Positions 50,286 to 59,962 are shown, counted from the first letter of the stretch. The stretch is DNA of 64,000 nucleotides from UBA2589 sp965223235 (GCA_965223235.1 CBDCVV010000021.1:496001-560000), one strand, 5' to 3'. Translations and numbers: made by a program. The notes: generated from the letters alone by a model not told the origin.

Positions 50286-51242
50286 TCATCGTTCGCCTCG
50301 AGCCCACTCTGCCACGGTTGCCAGATCGGGCGGTAGGGGAGCCGAGAAGTGCATGGTGCCACGACCGTCCGGATGCTCGAAGAGTAGTTCTGACGCATGC
50401 AAGAACTGACGACGGACTCGGCGCGCCAACTCCTGCACCCATCGCCTCGTGGGACCCCCCAACCCTCGCTCCCATTTGGCCCCGTAGGTGGCATCGCCTA
50501 CGACCGGATGACCCAAGTAGGCGAGGTGCACTCGAATCTGGTGGGTACGCCCGGTACGAAGGGCGACACGAAGCAGGTCCGCCCTCAGCCAACGCTCAGC
50601 AACCTCGAAGCGGGTGAGTGCGTTGCGCCCGTCCGGTACGACGGCCATCCGCTTCCGGTCTCTGGGGTCACGCCCAATGGGAGCGTCCACGAGGCACGGG
50701 CTTTCCGCGAGGTGACCCCACGCCACCGCGGTGTAGAAGCGTTTGACCTCACGCCGGCGCAGAGCATCCGAAAGCGCCTGGTGGGCGTGGTCCGTTTTGG
50801 CCACCACGAGTAGGCCCGAGGTGTCTCGATCGAGTCGATGTACGATGCCCGGCCTTGCTCTGCCACCCACACCCTCGAGCGTCGGACAGTGCCAGAGCAG
50901 AGCATTGACCAGAGTGCCTCGCGGGTGCCCCGGAGCCGGATGAACGACCATCCCCGCCGCCTTGTTCACGACCAGAAGTGATTCGTCCTCGTGCACCACA
51001 TCGATTTCGATCTGCTCAGCTACCATGTCCACGGCTTCCGCCGGTGGAACGGTCACCTCGATGCGAGCACCCTCGTCGACTCGCTCGGACTTCTTCGCTG
51101 GTCTGCCATCTACCTGAATGCGCCCCTCGGCGAGGAGCTTCTGAACCCTCGCTCGCGAGAGATCGAGTCGCTCCGAGACGAACGTGTCCAGCCGCGAGCC
51201 CTGCCCGGCCTCGACAGTGAGTTGGTAGAGTTCGGGCTCCAT
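50286..51242 (-). CDS. rluD: RluD-family pseudouridine synthase
   Basis: 318 residues. An N-terminal S4 RNA-binding domain (RLDTFVSERLDLSRARVQKLLAEGRIQVDG), then the pseudouridine synthase domain with catalytic D138 in HRLDRDTSGLLVVAKT and the pattern RTGRTHQIRVHLAYLGHPVVGDATYG. RluD modifies 23S rRNA helix 69; assignment within RluA/C/D is by length and S4 domain. It begins 7 bp after ileS on the same strand. Confidence 0.9.
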   Translation of the reverse strand: MEPELYQLTVEAGQGSRLDTFVSERLDLSRARVQKLLAEGRIQVDGRPAKKSERVDEGARIEVTVPPAEAVDMVAEQIEIDVVHEDESLLVVNKAAGMVVHPAPGHPRGTLVNALLWHCPTLEGVGGRARPGIVHRLDRDTSGLLVVAKTDHAHQALSDALRRREVKRFYTAVAWGHLAESPCLVDAPIGRDPRDRKRMAVVPDGRNALTRFEVAERWLRADLLRVALRTGRTHQIRVHLAYLGHPVVGDATYGAKWERGLGGPTRRWVQELARRVRRQFLHASELLFEHPDGRGTMHFSAPLPPDLATVAEWARGER

Positions 51243-51249
51243 GGGACCC

Positions 51250-54200
51250 TTAGGCCGGGCGCAGGCCTACCCAGGCTGCTGTCCCATCCAGATCGACATC
51301 CATCCCGAAGGGGAAGCCTTCCTCGGTAGCACCCTGAACGACATCTACCGCCAACGCGAGCGTTTCACTCGCGATAAAGCCTCCGAAGGCATCGACCGCC
51401 GCCACGACCTCCGCAGGCCCGCCGACTCTGACCTCGATCCGGTCGGTGATCTCCAGCCCCGACTCCTTCCTGAGTCTCTGGATGCGGTTGACCAACTCTC
51501 GAGCGACTCCCTCCGCACGAAGTTCGTCGTCGAGCTCTGGATCGAGCGCCACGGTGAATGCGCCCTCCCCTTTCACAACGAGGTCTCCGGCCGATTCTTG
51601 TAGCACCTCGACCTCGCCCTCTTGCAGCGAGTACGTCTCTCCGTCCACCTCGATCTCGACGACCTCACCCGCCCGATACCTCGCCAGATCGCCCTGATCG
51701 AGCTTCCGGATGACTTGGGCTGCGTCGTTGGTCTTCTTTCCGAAGCGCTGTCCGAGCGCACGATAGTTCGGTTTTCCCGAGAGAGTTGCGATCCCTTCCA
51801 TCTTCGTAAGGAAGTCGAACTCCTTCACGTTCAGTTCTTCACGCACGATCGCTACGACCGCATCGGACAACACCCGACCGCCGGGCAGAATCGCTTGAGC
51901 CCGCCGCAAGGGTTGGCGCACTCTGATACGAACCTCCTCTCTCGCGGCCCGACCGAGCGAGACGAGGTGTCGCGCGGCGTCCATGTCCGCTTCGAGTTCA
52001 GCTTCGTCCCCGGCGACCGCGTGGCGTACAGTCTCCCCGGACGGTAGCGGGAAGTCTTGGAGGTGCACGCTTTCGCCAGTTAGCGCGCGATGCAGCCAGT
52101 CAGCGACGAACGGGACGACGGGCGCCGCAAGTAGAGCCACGGTGCGCAGCGCCTCATGCAGCGTCCGAAACGCCGCAGCTTGGTCCTCCCGGTCGTCACC
52201 GCCCCAAAACCGCGAACGTCCTCGGCGCACGTACCAGTTGGAGAGGTCCTCCACTACGAAATCACCCAACGCACGGTACGCCCTCGTCAGCTGATACTCA
52301 TCAAGCTCTTCAGCCACCTTGGTCACGACACTGTCGAGGCGGAGCAGGAGCCACCGATCGAGAAGGGGGCGATCTGCAGGCGCGGGGTCGGATTCCGCGG
52401 GGCGCCACCCTTCCACGCCAGCGTACAGGGCAAAGAACTTGTAGCTGTTGAACAGCGTGTCGAAGAACTTTCTCGCCGCTTCACCGACTCCCTCAGTGTC
52501 GTACCGCTTCGGTAGCCAAGGGCTCGAGGCGGTGATGAAGTACCAACGTACCGCGTCCGCTCCATGCTCTTGGATCGCGTCCCAGGGGTTCACCACGTTC
52601 CCCTTCGACTTCGACATCTTTCGACCCTCGGCATCCAGCACGAGATCGTTTACGAGGCAGTTCTTGAACGAAGGACCGCGCCCGAGCATCGTCGAGATGG
52701 CGAGGAGCGAGTAGAACCAACCACGGGTCTGATCCAGACCCTCACAGATGAAGTCCGCTGGAAAGTGCTCGTCGAATTCCTCCTCGTGTTCGAACGGATA
52801 GTGCCACTGCGCGTACGGCATCGCTCCCGAGTCGAACCAAACGTCGACGACCTCGGGCGTCCTCTTCATCGTTCCGGCGCAATCGGCGCACGGCCACACT
52901 ACCTCATCGATGTATGGACGATGGGGATCGAAGTCGTCTGCTAGTCCTCCGGCCAGCGTAGACAGCTCACCCAGCGATCCGACCCAATGCCGGTGTTCGT
53001 CGTTCTCGTCGCAGAGCCAAACCGGAAGCGGGGTGCCCCAGTAACGGTCGCGAGACAGCGCCCAATCCACGTTGCCGCGCAGCCACTCACCGAAGCGCTT
53101 CTCACCGACCTCTGGAGGGTGCCAACGGATCTGGGCGTTGTTCTCGAGCAGTTCCTCCTTGAGCGTAGACGTCGCCGCAAACCACGAGTCGATAGCGACG
53201 TAGAGGAGCGGCGAGTCGCAGCGCCAGCAGTGGGGATAGCTGTGTTCGACCCGGTCGATCGAGAAGAGTAGACCGCGCTCTCGAAGCGCCTCCACCAAGG
53301 TAGCGTCAGCGTCCTTCACGAACACTCCGCCCACCTGCTCGACTTCGGGGACGAAGTTCCCCGCTCGATCGATCGGGTTGAGCATGGGGAGGTTGTGGCG
53401 TTGCCCCGCCGCGTAATCGTCGGCTCCGAAAGCGGGCGCCATGTGGACGATGCCCGTCCCGTCGTCGGCGCTCACGAAGTCCTCCACGACGACGGTCCAT
53501 CCATTCCCGACGTCGTCGGGCGCGGGCACCAGATCCAGGGGTCGGCGGTAGCGCGTTCCGGCTAGATCCGCTCCGCGGGTGCGCGCTACGATCTCGGCGT
53601 CCTCTCCGAAAATGGCTTCGGCCCGCGCTGCGGCCACGATATACCGCCGTTCACCTTGAAGGACCTCGACGTAGTCGAGTTCGGGGTGCACAGCCAACCC
53701 AGCGTTCGACGGTACGGTCCATGGCGTCGTCGTCCACGCCAGAAACGCCCGCCCATCCGGGTCGGGTGTCCCATCGTCCTTCACGACCTCGGCCACGAAC
53801 GTCAGCGAGGGATCCCATACATCCCGGTATCCCTGGGCCACTTCGTGGGACGAGAGCGCGGTGCCGCAACGCGGGCAATACGGCACGCTCTTATGACCAC
53901 GATACAGGAGCCCCTTGTCGGCCATCGTCCGTAGGATCGCCCACACGGACTCGATGTACGTCGTATGGAAGGTCACATACGGCCTCCAATACTCGAGCCA
54001 GTAGGCAATGCGCTCGGAGAGCTGCTCCCACTCCTCCTTGTACGTGAAGACCGAATCCTTACACGCCTCGTTGAACTCGGCGATTCCTAGCGCCTCGATC
54101 TCAGGCTTGCCCGTGATGCCCAGCTTCTTCTCGGCCTCGATCTCGACCGGAAGCCCGTGGGTATCCCACCCTGCGATTCGGGTAACCTGGAACCCGCGCA

Positions 54201-54417
54201 TCGACCGGTGCCGGCAGACGAGGTCTTTGATCGTGCGGCTCAGGATGTGATGGAGCCCCGGGCGTCCGTTCGCGGTGGGGGGGCCCTCGTAGAAGACGAA
54301 GCGGGGACGGTTCTGGTTTGCCTCGAGGGTTTGCCGGAACAGCTCCTCCTTCCGCCAAAGCTCTAAGGTTTCTTCCTCGAGCCGAAGCAGATCGCCAGGC
54401 AGCTCTGGATAGCTCAT
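51250..54417 (-). CDS. ileS: Isoleucyl-tRNA synthetase
   Basis: 1055 residues. Class I signature in the form PTANGRPGLHHIL (the HIGH equivalent), the editing domain in the middle, KMSKSKGN, and the anticodon-binding region. The length and the TANGRPGLHHIL text fit the long IleRS (type 2, eukaryote-like) present in many actinobacteria and other phyla, some of which are less sensitive to mupirocin. Starts 56 bp after punA and is followed by rluD within one run of genes. Confidence 0.95.
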   Translation of the reverse strand: MSYPELPGDLLRLEEETLELWRKEELFRQTLEANQNRPRFVFYEGPPTANGRPGLHHILSRTIKDLVCRHRSMRGFQVTRIAGWDTHGLPVEIEAEKKLGITGKPEIEALGIAEFNEACKDSVFTYKEEWEQLSERIAYWLEYWRPYVTFHTTYIESVWAILRTMADKGLLYRGHKSVPYCPRCGTALSSHEVAQGYRDVWDPSLTFVAEVVKDDGTPDPDGRAFLAWTTTPWTVPSNAGLAVHPELDYVEVLQGERRYIVAAARAEAIFGEDAEIVARTRGADLAGTRYRRPLDLVPAPDDVGNGWTVVVEDFVSADDGTGIVHMAPAFGADDYAAGQRHNLPMLNPIDRAGNFVPEVEQVGGVFVKDADATLVEALRERGLLFSIDRVEHSYPHCWRCDSPLLYVAIDSWFAATSTLKEELLENNAQIRWHPPEVGEKRFGEWLRGNVDWALSRDRYWGTPLPVWLCDENDEHRHWVGSLGELSTLAGGLADDFDPHRPYIDEVVWPCADCAGTMKRTPEVVDVWFDSGAMPYAQWHYPFEHEEEFDEHFPADFICEGLDQTRGWFYSLLAISTMLGRGPSFKNCLVNDLVLDAEGRKMSKSKGNVVNPWDAIQEHGADAVRWYFITASSPWLPKRYDTEGVGEAARKFFDTLFNSYKFFALYAGVEGWRPAESDPAPADRPLLDRWLLLRLDSVVTKVAEELDEYQLTRAYRALGDFVVEDLSNWYVRRGRSRFWGGDDREDQAAAFRTLHEALRTVALLAAPVVPFVADWLHRALTGESVHLQDFPLPSGETVRHAVAGDEAELEADMDAARHLVSLGRAAREEVRIRVRQPLRRAQAILPGGRVLSDAVVAIVREELNVKEFDFLTKMEGIATLSGKPNYRALGQRFGKKTNDAAQVIRKLDQGDLARYRAGEVVEIEVDGETYSLQEGEVEVLQESAGDLVVKGEGAFTVALDPELDDELRAEGVARELVNRIQRLRKESGLEITDRIEVRVGGPAEVVAAVDAFGGFIASETLALAVDVVQGATEEGFPFGMDVDLDGTAAWVGLRPA

Positions 54418-54473
54418 TTCAGATATCGGTGCATCAATGGGATGGGGGACGACGCAGAGTCGCTACGCCGTGC

Positions 54474-55298
54474 TTAGAGGTCGGCCACGATTCGGGCTAC
54501 GAGGCGCGCGAGATCGGGTTCGGCGGCGCGTGCCGCCGCGATAATTCGCTCGACGTTGACGGGCTCGAGGGCGTCAGGCAAGCACGCATCGGTGATAATG
54601 CTGAGCCCCACGACGCGCATCGCCATGTGACGAGCGACGATGACCTCGGGCACGGTCGACATTCCGACAATGTCCGCACCCATCGCGCGCAGCATCCGAT
54701 ACTCGGCTCGAGTCTCGAGCTGGGGGCCCGGGACGGCTACGTAGACGCCACGTTGGAGGCGGATTCCCAGGGAGAGGGCAATCTCCATCGCTCTCTTCTG
54801 GAGCTCGACGTCGTACGGTGCCGACATATCCGGAAAGCGCGGACCGAAGTCGTCGTCGTTCGGACCGATGAGCGGACTATCGCCGAGCAGGTTGATATGG
54901 TCATCGATCAAAACCAGGTCTCCGACATCCCAGAGTGGATTCATACCGCCGGAGACATTCGATACGAAGAGGGTCTCCGCACCGAGACGGTGCAGAACCC
55001 GAACCGGAAACGTCACCTCTTGAAGCGAGTATCCCTCGTACCGGTGAAATCGCCCCTGCATCGCCGCGACGGGGGTGCCCTCGAGACGCCCGAGAACGAG
55101 CCGGCCGTCGTGCGACTCCACGGTCGGGGTCACGAAGCCTGGAATCTCGGCGTAGGGAATTACCGACTCGACCTCGATCTCATCGACGAGGCGACCGAGC
55201 CCCGTGCCCAAGATGATTCCCACCGCGGGTTCGAGGGGCGACACCGAACGTACGTGGTCGCAAGCAGCGGCTACTCGTACCGCGAGATCGGAGCGCAT
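54474..55298 (-). CDS. punA: Purine nucleoside phosphorylase
   Basis: 274 residues of the trimeric PNP family: IILGTGLGRLVDEI (phosphate loop), GRFHRYEGYSLQEVTFPVRVL, FVSNVSGGMNPLWDVGDLVLIDDHINL and VAVPGPQLETRAEYRMLRAMGADIVGMSTVPEVI (base-binding E and N region). Cleaves purine nucleosides with phosphate to base and ribose-1-phosphate. It starts 11 bp after the DivIVA-like gene on the same strand. Confidence 0.93.
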   Translation of the reverse strand: MRSDLAVRVAAACDHVRSVSPLEPAVGIILGTGLGRLVDEIEVESVIPYAEIPGFVTPTVESHDGRLVLGRLEGTPVAAMQGRFHRYEGYSLQEVTFPVRVLHRLGAETLFVSNVSGGMNPLWDVGDLVLIDDHINLLGDSPLIGPNDDDFGPRFPDMSAPYDVELQKRAMEIALSLGIRLQRGVYVAVPGPQLETRAEYRMLRAMGADIVGMSTVPEVIVARHMAMRVVGLSIITDACLPDALEPVNVERIIAAARAAEPDLARLVARIVADL

Positions 55299-55309
55299 GG
55301 AAACCTGCC

Positions 55310-56713
55310 CTAACCCTTCTTCTTATCGGCGTCGAAGAGGATCAGATTGTCCGTTCGGATCCCTGGAGCTGGCGGCGGCGCGCCCTCTTCGTGAGGCGGC
55401 GGAGTGACTTCTTCCACCTCGGAATCGATGCCGGCTTCGGCCAAGACCGTTTCCAGATCCGGCACCCCGGCAAACCTTTGCGACACACCGTCCTCGGGAC
55501 GAACCTCCGTCGGCGCGGAGCCGATGCCGGCTGCGCCCGCCATGAGCTCCAGCTCCAGCGCAGAGGGGACCCCGTCGACCGTAGGCGACGGTGCTCGCGG
55601 GCGCGGGGTGTCCGATGTAGCCTCGGAAGTACTGCGCGGTACATCGGGCGCAGGGGGAGGTTGGAGCGTCTCACTCCGGACGTGCGGCGCCACGGGGGGT
55701 ACTACGACCGCGGCGTCGGGTATCGGTGAAGGGACATCAGCCTCAGCGGTAGCCGCGACACTCTCGGGGCCCAAAGATCGGACATCGATCGGTTCGGGCG
55801 CGGCCTGACTGGGAAGAGGGGGAGGCTGGCTAGGCGTCGGCGCGAGGGACGCGGCGGCGACGACAACGGAGCCCTCCTCCACCGTGTCGAGTCTCTCGGC
55901 CGCGGGTGGATCGACGAGAATGGCCGGCTCCGGGTCGACATCGACCTCTTCCGCATCGGCGGAGACCGGGGCATGGTCGCCGTCGACCACGTCTTCCGCG
56001 ACGATCGCACTGTCCTCGTCGGCCGTCGGCGTGGCGGTCTCGGACTGATCCGCCGTTACCGCCTCGACCGTGATTCCGGGCTCGTCCGCAACAGCCTCGG
56101 CGACTTCGGAGGCGTCTGCGATCGCTTTCACCGACGCTGCCACTGTCCGGGCGCCGAGATCCAGTTCGATCGCGCGGTCTGCAAATGGGGCGCGCTCGGA
56201 CTCCACCTGCACGCCGTCGAGCTCGCGCTGCAGGAGGTTCCGAAAGTCCTTCAAGAAGCGTGCGCGCCGATGCTCCAGCTCGGAGAGCGAATCCTTCGCG
56301 ACATCGACCCGGCGCTCGATCCCCCTCACCCTCTCGCGAACCTGGTTGTCGGCCTCCAGAAGCTTACGGCGAGCCTCGTCCTCGGCGTCGGTCACCAACC
56401 GCTTCGCCTCGGCTCCGGCTTCCTTGAGGATGTGGTCGGCCTCCCGTTGGGATTGAGCCTGCATATCGGCGCGAAGACCCTGCGCGGTCACCAGTGCATC
56501 CTGTACCGCCTGCTCGCGCTCCGCGGCGACGCTCACCTGCTCCTGCAGCGTCTGCGTCCGTTCGCGAAGCTGGATGTTCTCTCGCACGAGCGCCTCGAGC
56601 CGCTCGGCCGCGATCTCCAAGAAGGTGTCGACCTGCTCGGGGTCGTACCCTCGCATGATTTTCTTGAAGTCGCCGCGCTTGTTGCGGACGTCGAGTGGTG
56701 TCAGATCGATCAC
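55310..56713 (-). CDS. DivIVA-domain cell-pole/division protein
   Basis: 467 residues. The N-terminal domain MIDLTPLDVRNKRGDFKKIMRGYDPEQVDTFLEIAAERLEAL is a DivIVA/GpsB membrane-targeting domain; a long coiled coil follows (~45-180: RTQTLQEQVSVAAEREQAV…RRKLLEADNQVRERVRG). The last ~270 residues are a disordered acidic, Pro/Ala-rich tail with no folded domain visible. DivIVA proteins bind negatively curved membrane; this tail may recruit partners. The start overlaps the yggS stop by 4 bp, a classical yggS-divIVA arrangement. Confidence 0.88.
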   Translation of the reverse strand: MIDLTPLDVRNKRGDFKKIMRGYDPEQVDTFLEIAAERLEALVRENIQLRERTQTLQEQVSVAAEREQAVQDALVTAQGLRADMQAQSQREADHILKEAGAEAKRLVTDAEDEARRKLLEADNQVRERVRGIERRVDVAKDSLSELEHRRARFLKDFRNLLQRELDGVQVESERAPFADRAIELDLGARTVAASVKAIADASEVAEAVADEPGITVEAVTADQSETATPTADEDSAIVAEDVVDGDHAPVSADAEEVDVDPEPAILVDPPAAERLDTVEEGSVVVAAASLAPTPSQPPPLPSQAAPEPIDVRSLGPESVAATAEADVPSPIPDAAVVVPPVAPHVRSETLQPPPAPDVPRSTSEATSDTPRPRAPSPTVDGVPSALELELMAGAAGIGSAPTEVRPEDGVSQRFAGVPDLETVLAEAGIDSEVEEVTPPPHEEGAPPPAPGIRTDNLILFDADKKKG

Positions 56714-57438
56714 GTATCACCCCCTCCCTGGCCGTAGTTCCGAGGGCCGAAGAGCGCTGTCCCAATACGAACCATAGTGCTCCCCTCTTGGATTGCGATC
56801 TCCATGTCGTTGGTCATGCCCATGGACAACTCGGCCCCCACCGCTTCCGTACGCTCCCGCGCCTCATCAGAGAGGATGCGCAGGCGTCGGAACGACTCCC
56901 GCAACACCCCCTCGTCCTCGACGAACGGTGCCATCGTCATGAGACCATTAATGCTCAATTCCGGCAATTTCGCCATGGTCACGATGGCCTCGAGCGCAGA
57001 CTCGGCGGGAAATCCGCTCTTCGACCCTTCTCCGGACGTGTTCACCTGGACCAAGACCGAGAGCTTCTCACCGGCGCCTTCTGCCCCCCGAGCGAGCCTT
57101 TCCGCAAGCCGCATCGAGTCGACGGAGTGGATCACGTCCGACACCGCCGCCGCCCGACTGGCTTTGCGGCTCTGTAGGTGGCCGATCATGTGCCACGTCG
57201 CGGCACTCCGCCCGAAGTGCTCGACTTTCCGCTCCAGTTCGTCGATGCGATTCTCACCCAGGTCAGTAAGCCCGGCATTCAGTGCAGCTTCCACGGCCTC
57301 GAAAGGGTGTGACTTGGTCACAGCCACGAGGCGGACAGCCCCCTCCGGACGGCCAGCCTCAGCCACGGCGCTGCCGATGCGCTCGCGAATGAGTGGCAAC
57401 GCCTCTTCGAGGCGGGTGTGGTAGGTCGTCGTGCTCAT
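56710..57438 (-). CDS. yggS: YggS-family PLP-binding protein
   Basis: 242 residues, alanine-racemase-like single barrel: VRLVAVTKSHPFEAVEAALNAGLTDLGENRIDE contains the PLP Lys (VTKSHP). WHMIGHLQSRKA and SMGMTNDMEIAIQEGSTMVRIGTALFG are the remaining family blocks. PLP homeostasis proteins of this family have no catalytic activity known. First gene of the yggS-divIVA-punA-ileS run. Confidence 0.93.
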   Translation of the reverse strand: MSTTTYHTRLEEALPLIRERIGSAVAEAGRPEGAVRLVAVTKSHPFEAVEAALNAGLTDLGENRIDELERKVEHFGRSAATWHMIGHLQSRKASRAAAVSDVIHSVDSMRLAERLARGAEGAGEKLSVLVQVNTSGEGSKSGFPAESALEAIVTMAKLPELSINGLMTMAPFVEDEGVLRESFRRLRILSDEARERTEAVGAELSMGMTNDMEIAIQEGSTMVRIGTALFGPRNYGQGGGDT

Positions 57439-57464
57439 CTTCCGAATGGCGATACGGATAGAAC

Positions 57465-57506
57465 GAAAAAGAGGGGACCCCGCCGGAGCACCGGCAGGGT
57501 CCCCTC
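57465..57506 (-). terminator. Intrinsic terminator of the ExbB-ExbD-TonB operon
   Basis: On the minus strand the hairpin is GAGGGGACCC paired with GGGTCCCCTC (10 bp), enclosing a second short stem GCCGG/CCGGC, followed at once by TTTTTCGTTC. It lies ~20 bp past the tonB stop and 27 bp before yggS, so it separates the two operons. Confidence 0.85.
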
Positions 57507-57528
57507 AGGGCCTTTCAGGCTCGGCGTC

Positions 57529-58203
57529 TTAGCGGACCTGGAAAGTAATCGGGAACGACACCCATACCGGGACCTTCTTGTCTCGGTTGAGAGCCGCCGT
57601 GAAGCGGTACACATCGGCAACCGCGAGGGCCGCGTCGTCGAGTGCCTGGTGTCCTGAACTTTCGTTGATCCGATAGTCCTGGACGGAGCCTTCCTCGTCG
57701 ATGAAGAAGTACACCTGCACTGTCCCGCCAATGCCCGCATCCCTGAGAAGGGGCGGGTACTCACGCGTCATCGCCTGGACAACCTGGTTTCTGTTCAGGA
57801 TCGACGGCGCCACCGTAAACGGGGTGAACGTCGGCTGAGCGGAAAGGTCCGTCGGCGCCTCCTCCGGCGGCGGTGGCAGATCCTCGATCGGGTTGTCCTC
57901 GAAGGTCGTCGGCGAGATGGTGATATCCTCGCTGATCTCGGCCGTCGCCATGACCGGGGTCGCCGGCCGCGAAATCTGCTGCGGCGGTGGCGGAATCTCG
58001 ATCTCGGGCGGCAGCTCGATCGCCTCGAGCTCTTCTGCCTCGAAGGACACGTCCTCTGCGGTCAACTCTGGCCAAAAGGCGAATGTCGCCCCGTGAGCCA
58101 GCGTGGCTGCGATCATCGAGCCCCAGAACCACGAGCTGAACGTGCGTTTGAGCTTGTCGTTTGCGGTCTCGGTTACGACCGCGGGTACGGCTTCGGCTGT
58201 CAT
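57529..58203 (-). CDS. tonB: Energy transducer TonB
   Basis: 224 residues. An N-terminal membrane helix (SSWFWGSMIAATLAHGATFAFW), a Pro/Glu-rich periplasmic linker (PPEIEIPPPPQQISRP), and a C-terminal TonB domain (YPPLLRDAGIGGTVQVYFFIDEEGSVQDYRINESSGHQALDDAALAVADVYRF). It transmits proton-motive force from ExbB/ExbD to outer-membrane receptors such as the ZnuD-like one at 37180. The start overlaps the upstream exbD by 4 bp. Confidence 0.92.
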   Translation of the reverse strand: MTAEAVPAVVTETANDKLKRTFSSWFWGSMIAATLAHGATFAFWPELTAEDVSFEAEELEAIELPPEIEIPPPPQQISRPATPVMATAEISEDITISPTTFEDNPIEDLPPPPEEAPTDLSAQPTFTPFTVAPSILNRNQVVQAMTREYPPLLRDAGIGGTVQVYFFIDEEGSVQDYRINESSGHQALDDAALAVADVYRFTAALNRDKKVPVWVSFPITFQVR

Positions 58204-58649
58204 CGTCTCTCCCTCTGCATGCTCTGCTCAAGCTGTGCAGCGAATACGACTCTTACAACACCCGCGGCTACCAGTTCCTGTTGGACGAGGTCCATGTACC
58301 GATATGGCACCTCACGGTCACCGCGAATGGAGATCACGAGTGCCCGCTCGGACGCCGAATACAGCGGCGCAACGACGGCGGACACGTCTTCCATCGGGTA
58401 CGGCTGATCGTTGATGAAGATCGTACCGTCCCGCTCCATCCAGATGTTGAGGATGTTCTTCTGTTTTTCGTCGATCTTTTGCGCCGCACCGGCCTCTGGC
58501 CAGGTGATATCACGTTCACGGTCGGCCTGGAAGACCGTCGTGACCATGAAGAAGATCAAGAGCAAGAAAGCGATGTCGGCCAGCGACGAGGAGGGAATCT
58601 CCTGTGAGGCCTTCGAGCTCTTCTGGAAGCCGCCACCTTTGATCGCCAT
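58200..58649 (-). CDS. exbD: ExbD/TolR biopolymer transport protein (1)
   Basis: 149 residues. N-terminal helix PSSSLADIAFLLLIFFMVTTVF with the conserved Asp (SLADIAF) of ExbD/TolR; the rest is the periplasmic domain. Its stop region overlaps the tonB start by 4 bp. The second ExbD copy lies 3 bp upstream; paired ExbD genes are common in Bacteroidota, Gemmatimonadota and Acidobacteriota. Confidence 0.92.
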   Translation of the reverse strand: MAIKGGGFQKSSKASQEIPSSSLADIAFLLLIFFMVTTVFQADRERDITWPEAGAAQKIDEKQKNILNIWMERDGTIFINDQPYPMEDVSAVVAPLYSASERALVISIRGDREVPYRYMDLVQQELVAAGVVRVVFAAQLEQSMQRERR

Positions 58650-58652
58650 GGC

Positions 58653-59078
58653 CTACTCCTCCAGGATCTGGAGCGAGATCCGCTCCGCGTTCGCGGCGTG
58701 CAGCGCATCGAGCACGTCCATCATGAACTTGTACGAAGCCTCGGGGTGGGTCTTTACCGCCGCGATCAGATTAGGGTTCGCACTGACCTCGGACCGCCAA
58801 AGCCCTTCGATCTCACGGGGCCGCATGTTCTGGATCTGCTGCGACTCACCCCGCTTGACCTCCACGACACCCGTCGGCTGCACGATCAAGTGAAGGATGT
58901 TCTTCTGACTGACCTCGGCTTCTTCACCCGGTTCAGGCAGAACGACCGCGAGCCCTTTGTCCTTCGGGAACGTCGTGGTCACCAAGAAGAAGATCAGAAG
59001 TAGGAAGGCGATGTCGGCCATCGACGAGGTGGGCACCTCATCGCTGACTTTCGACTTCTTGTTGTTCAGTACGGCCAT
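58653..59078 (-). CDS. exbD: ExbD/TolR biopolymer transport protein (2)
   Basis: 141 residues. Helix PTSSMADIAFLLLIFFLVTTTF with the proton-relay Asp; periplasmic domain after it (VVLPEPGEEAEVSQKNILHLIVQPTGVVEVKRGE). Similar to but distinct from the ExbD that starts 3 bp after its stop. Middle gene of the exbB-exbD-exbD-tonB operon. Confidence 0.92.
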   Translation of the reverse strand: MAVLNNKKSKVSDEVPTSSMADIAFLLLIFFLVTTTFPKDKGLAVVLPEPGEEAEVSQKNILHLIVQPTGVVEVKRGESQQIQNMRPREIEGLWRSEVSANPNLIAAVKTHPEASYKFMMDVLDALHAANAERISLQILEE

Positions 59079-59132
59079 GTCTGTCCAGCCTCTTTCGCTC
59101 GATTCGAGGGGTTGGGGTCTGGGTCCCTTGTC

Positions 59133-59861
59133 CTACTCCGCGCTGCCTGTCGCCGCTGCCGGCTGTCCACCGGACGCGATGGCGGGCCACCGGGTGTCTT
59201 CCTTGGCGATAATCTCGAGCTTGCCATCCTTCTCGAGATCCCACGCCAAGTTGATGATTTTCTGAGTGCCGTGCTCCATGTCGACGATCAGCTGGTCGAT
59301 CCGGGTCACGAAGAAGTTGTACGCGATGTTCACCGGCACCGCCACGACCAGACCTGCGGCGGTCGTCAGAAGTGCCACCTTAATGCCTCCGGCAACGAGC
59401 GCCGGGTCGACATTTCCTGCCGCCTCGATCGAGGCGAAGGCGAGGATCATCCCGGCGACCGTACCAAGGAAGCCCATGAGGGGCGCCACGTTGGCAATCG
59501 TCGCCAAGATCACGAGCCCGCGCTCGAGGAAGCCGAGTTCGATCGTGCCTGTCGTGGCGACGGCAGTCTCGAGCTCCCCGGCATTGAGGCGCCGCCCCTG
59601 AATCCGGCGAAGGCCGGCCAGGAGAATGGCTGCCGCAGGTCCCGGCGTGTCGCTGGCGACCTGAACCGCTCCGTCGATGTCACCCGCCATTGCGAGCTCT
59701 TCGACCTCGGTCAGCACCTTGTGCGTGCCGCGATGCGCAATATGAAGCGTAAAGAACTTCGCGATCATCACGCCGAACGCGATCATCGAGCACAGCACCA
59801 GCGGATACATCATGAATCCGCCGTCTGCGAACAGTGTGAGCAATCTGTATTGAGAACCCAC
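59133..59861 (-). CDS. exbB: MotA/TolQ/ExbB proton channel protein
   Basis: 242 residues from the GTG at 59861; the start is set there because GAGGAG lies 5-6 nt upstream and it leads into GSQYRLLTLFADGG, while the longer frame to 59978 crosses the promoter. Three membrane helices: MMYPLVLCSMIAFGVMIAKFFTL, LVILATIANVAPLMGFLGTVAGMILAF and LLTTAAGLVVAVPVNIAYNFFV. The last two are the conserved TolQ/ExbB pair. It forms the channel with the two ExbD proteins. Confidence 0.93.
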   Translation of the reverse strand: MGSQYRLLTLFADGGFMMYPLVLCSMIAFGVMIAKFFTLHIAHRGTHKVLTEVEELAMAGDIDGAVQVASDTPGPAAAILLAGLRRIQGRRLNAGELETAVATTGTIELGFLERGLVILATIANVAPLMGFLGTVAGMILAFASIEAAGNVDPALVAGGIKVALLTTAAGLVVAVPVNIAYNFFVTRIDQLIVDMEHGTQKIINLAWDLEKDGKLEIIAKEDTRWPAIASGGQPAAATGSAE

Positions 59862-59932
59862 GAACGCTCCTCGATTTCCTGACAAAGAGAACCTACAAGC
59901 CCCTAGAGACCCGCTGGTTCGAAAGACCCGGC

Positions 59933-59962
59933 AATCTAGGAGGCGTTTCCTTCCAGTGTCAA
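59933..59962 (-). promoter_or_regulatory. Sigma-70-type promoter candidate for exbB operon
   Basis: On the minus strand TTGACA, an 18-bp spacer, and TAGATT lie ~75 bp before the exbB GTG. The -35 is a consensus hexamer; the -10 matches at four of six positions. This is the clearest such pair I noticed in the housekeeping region. Confidence 0.45.
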
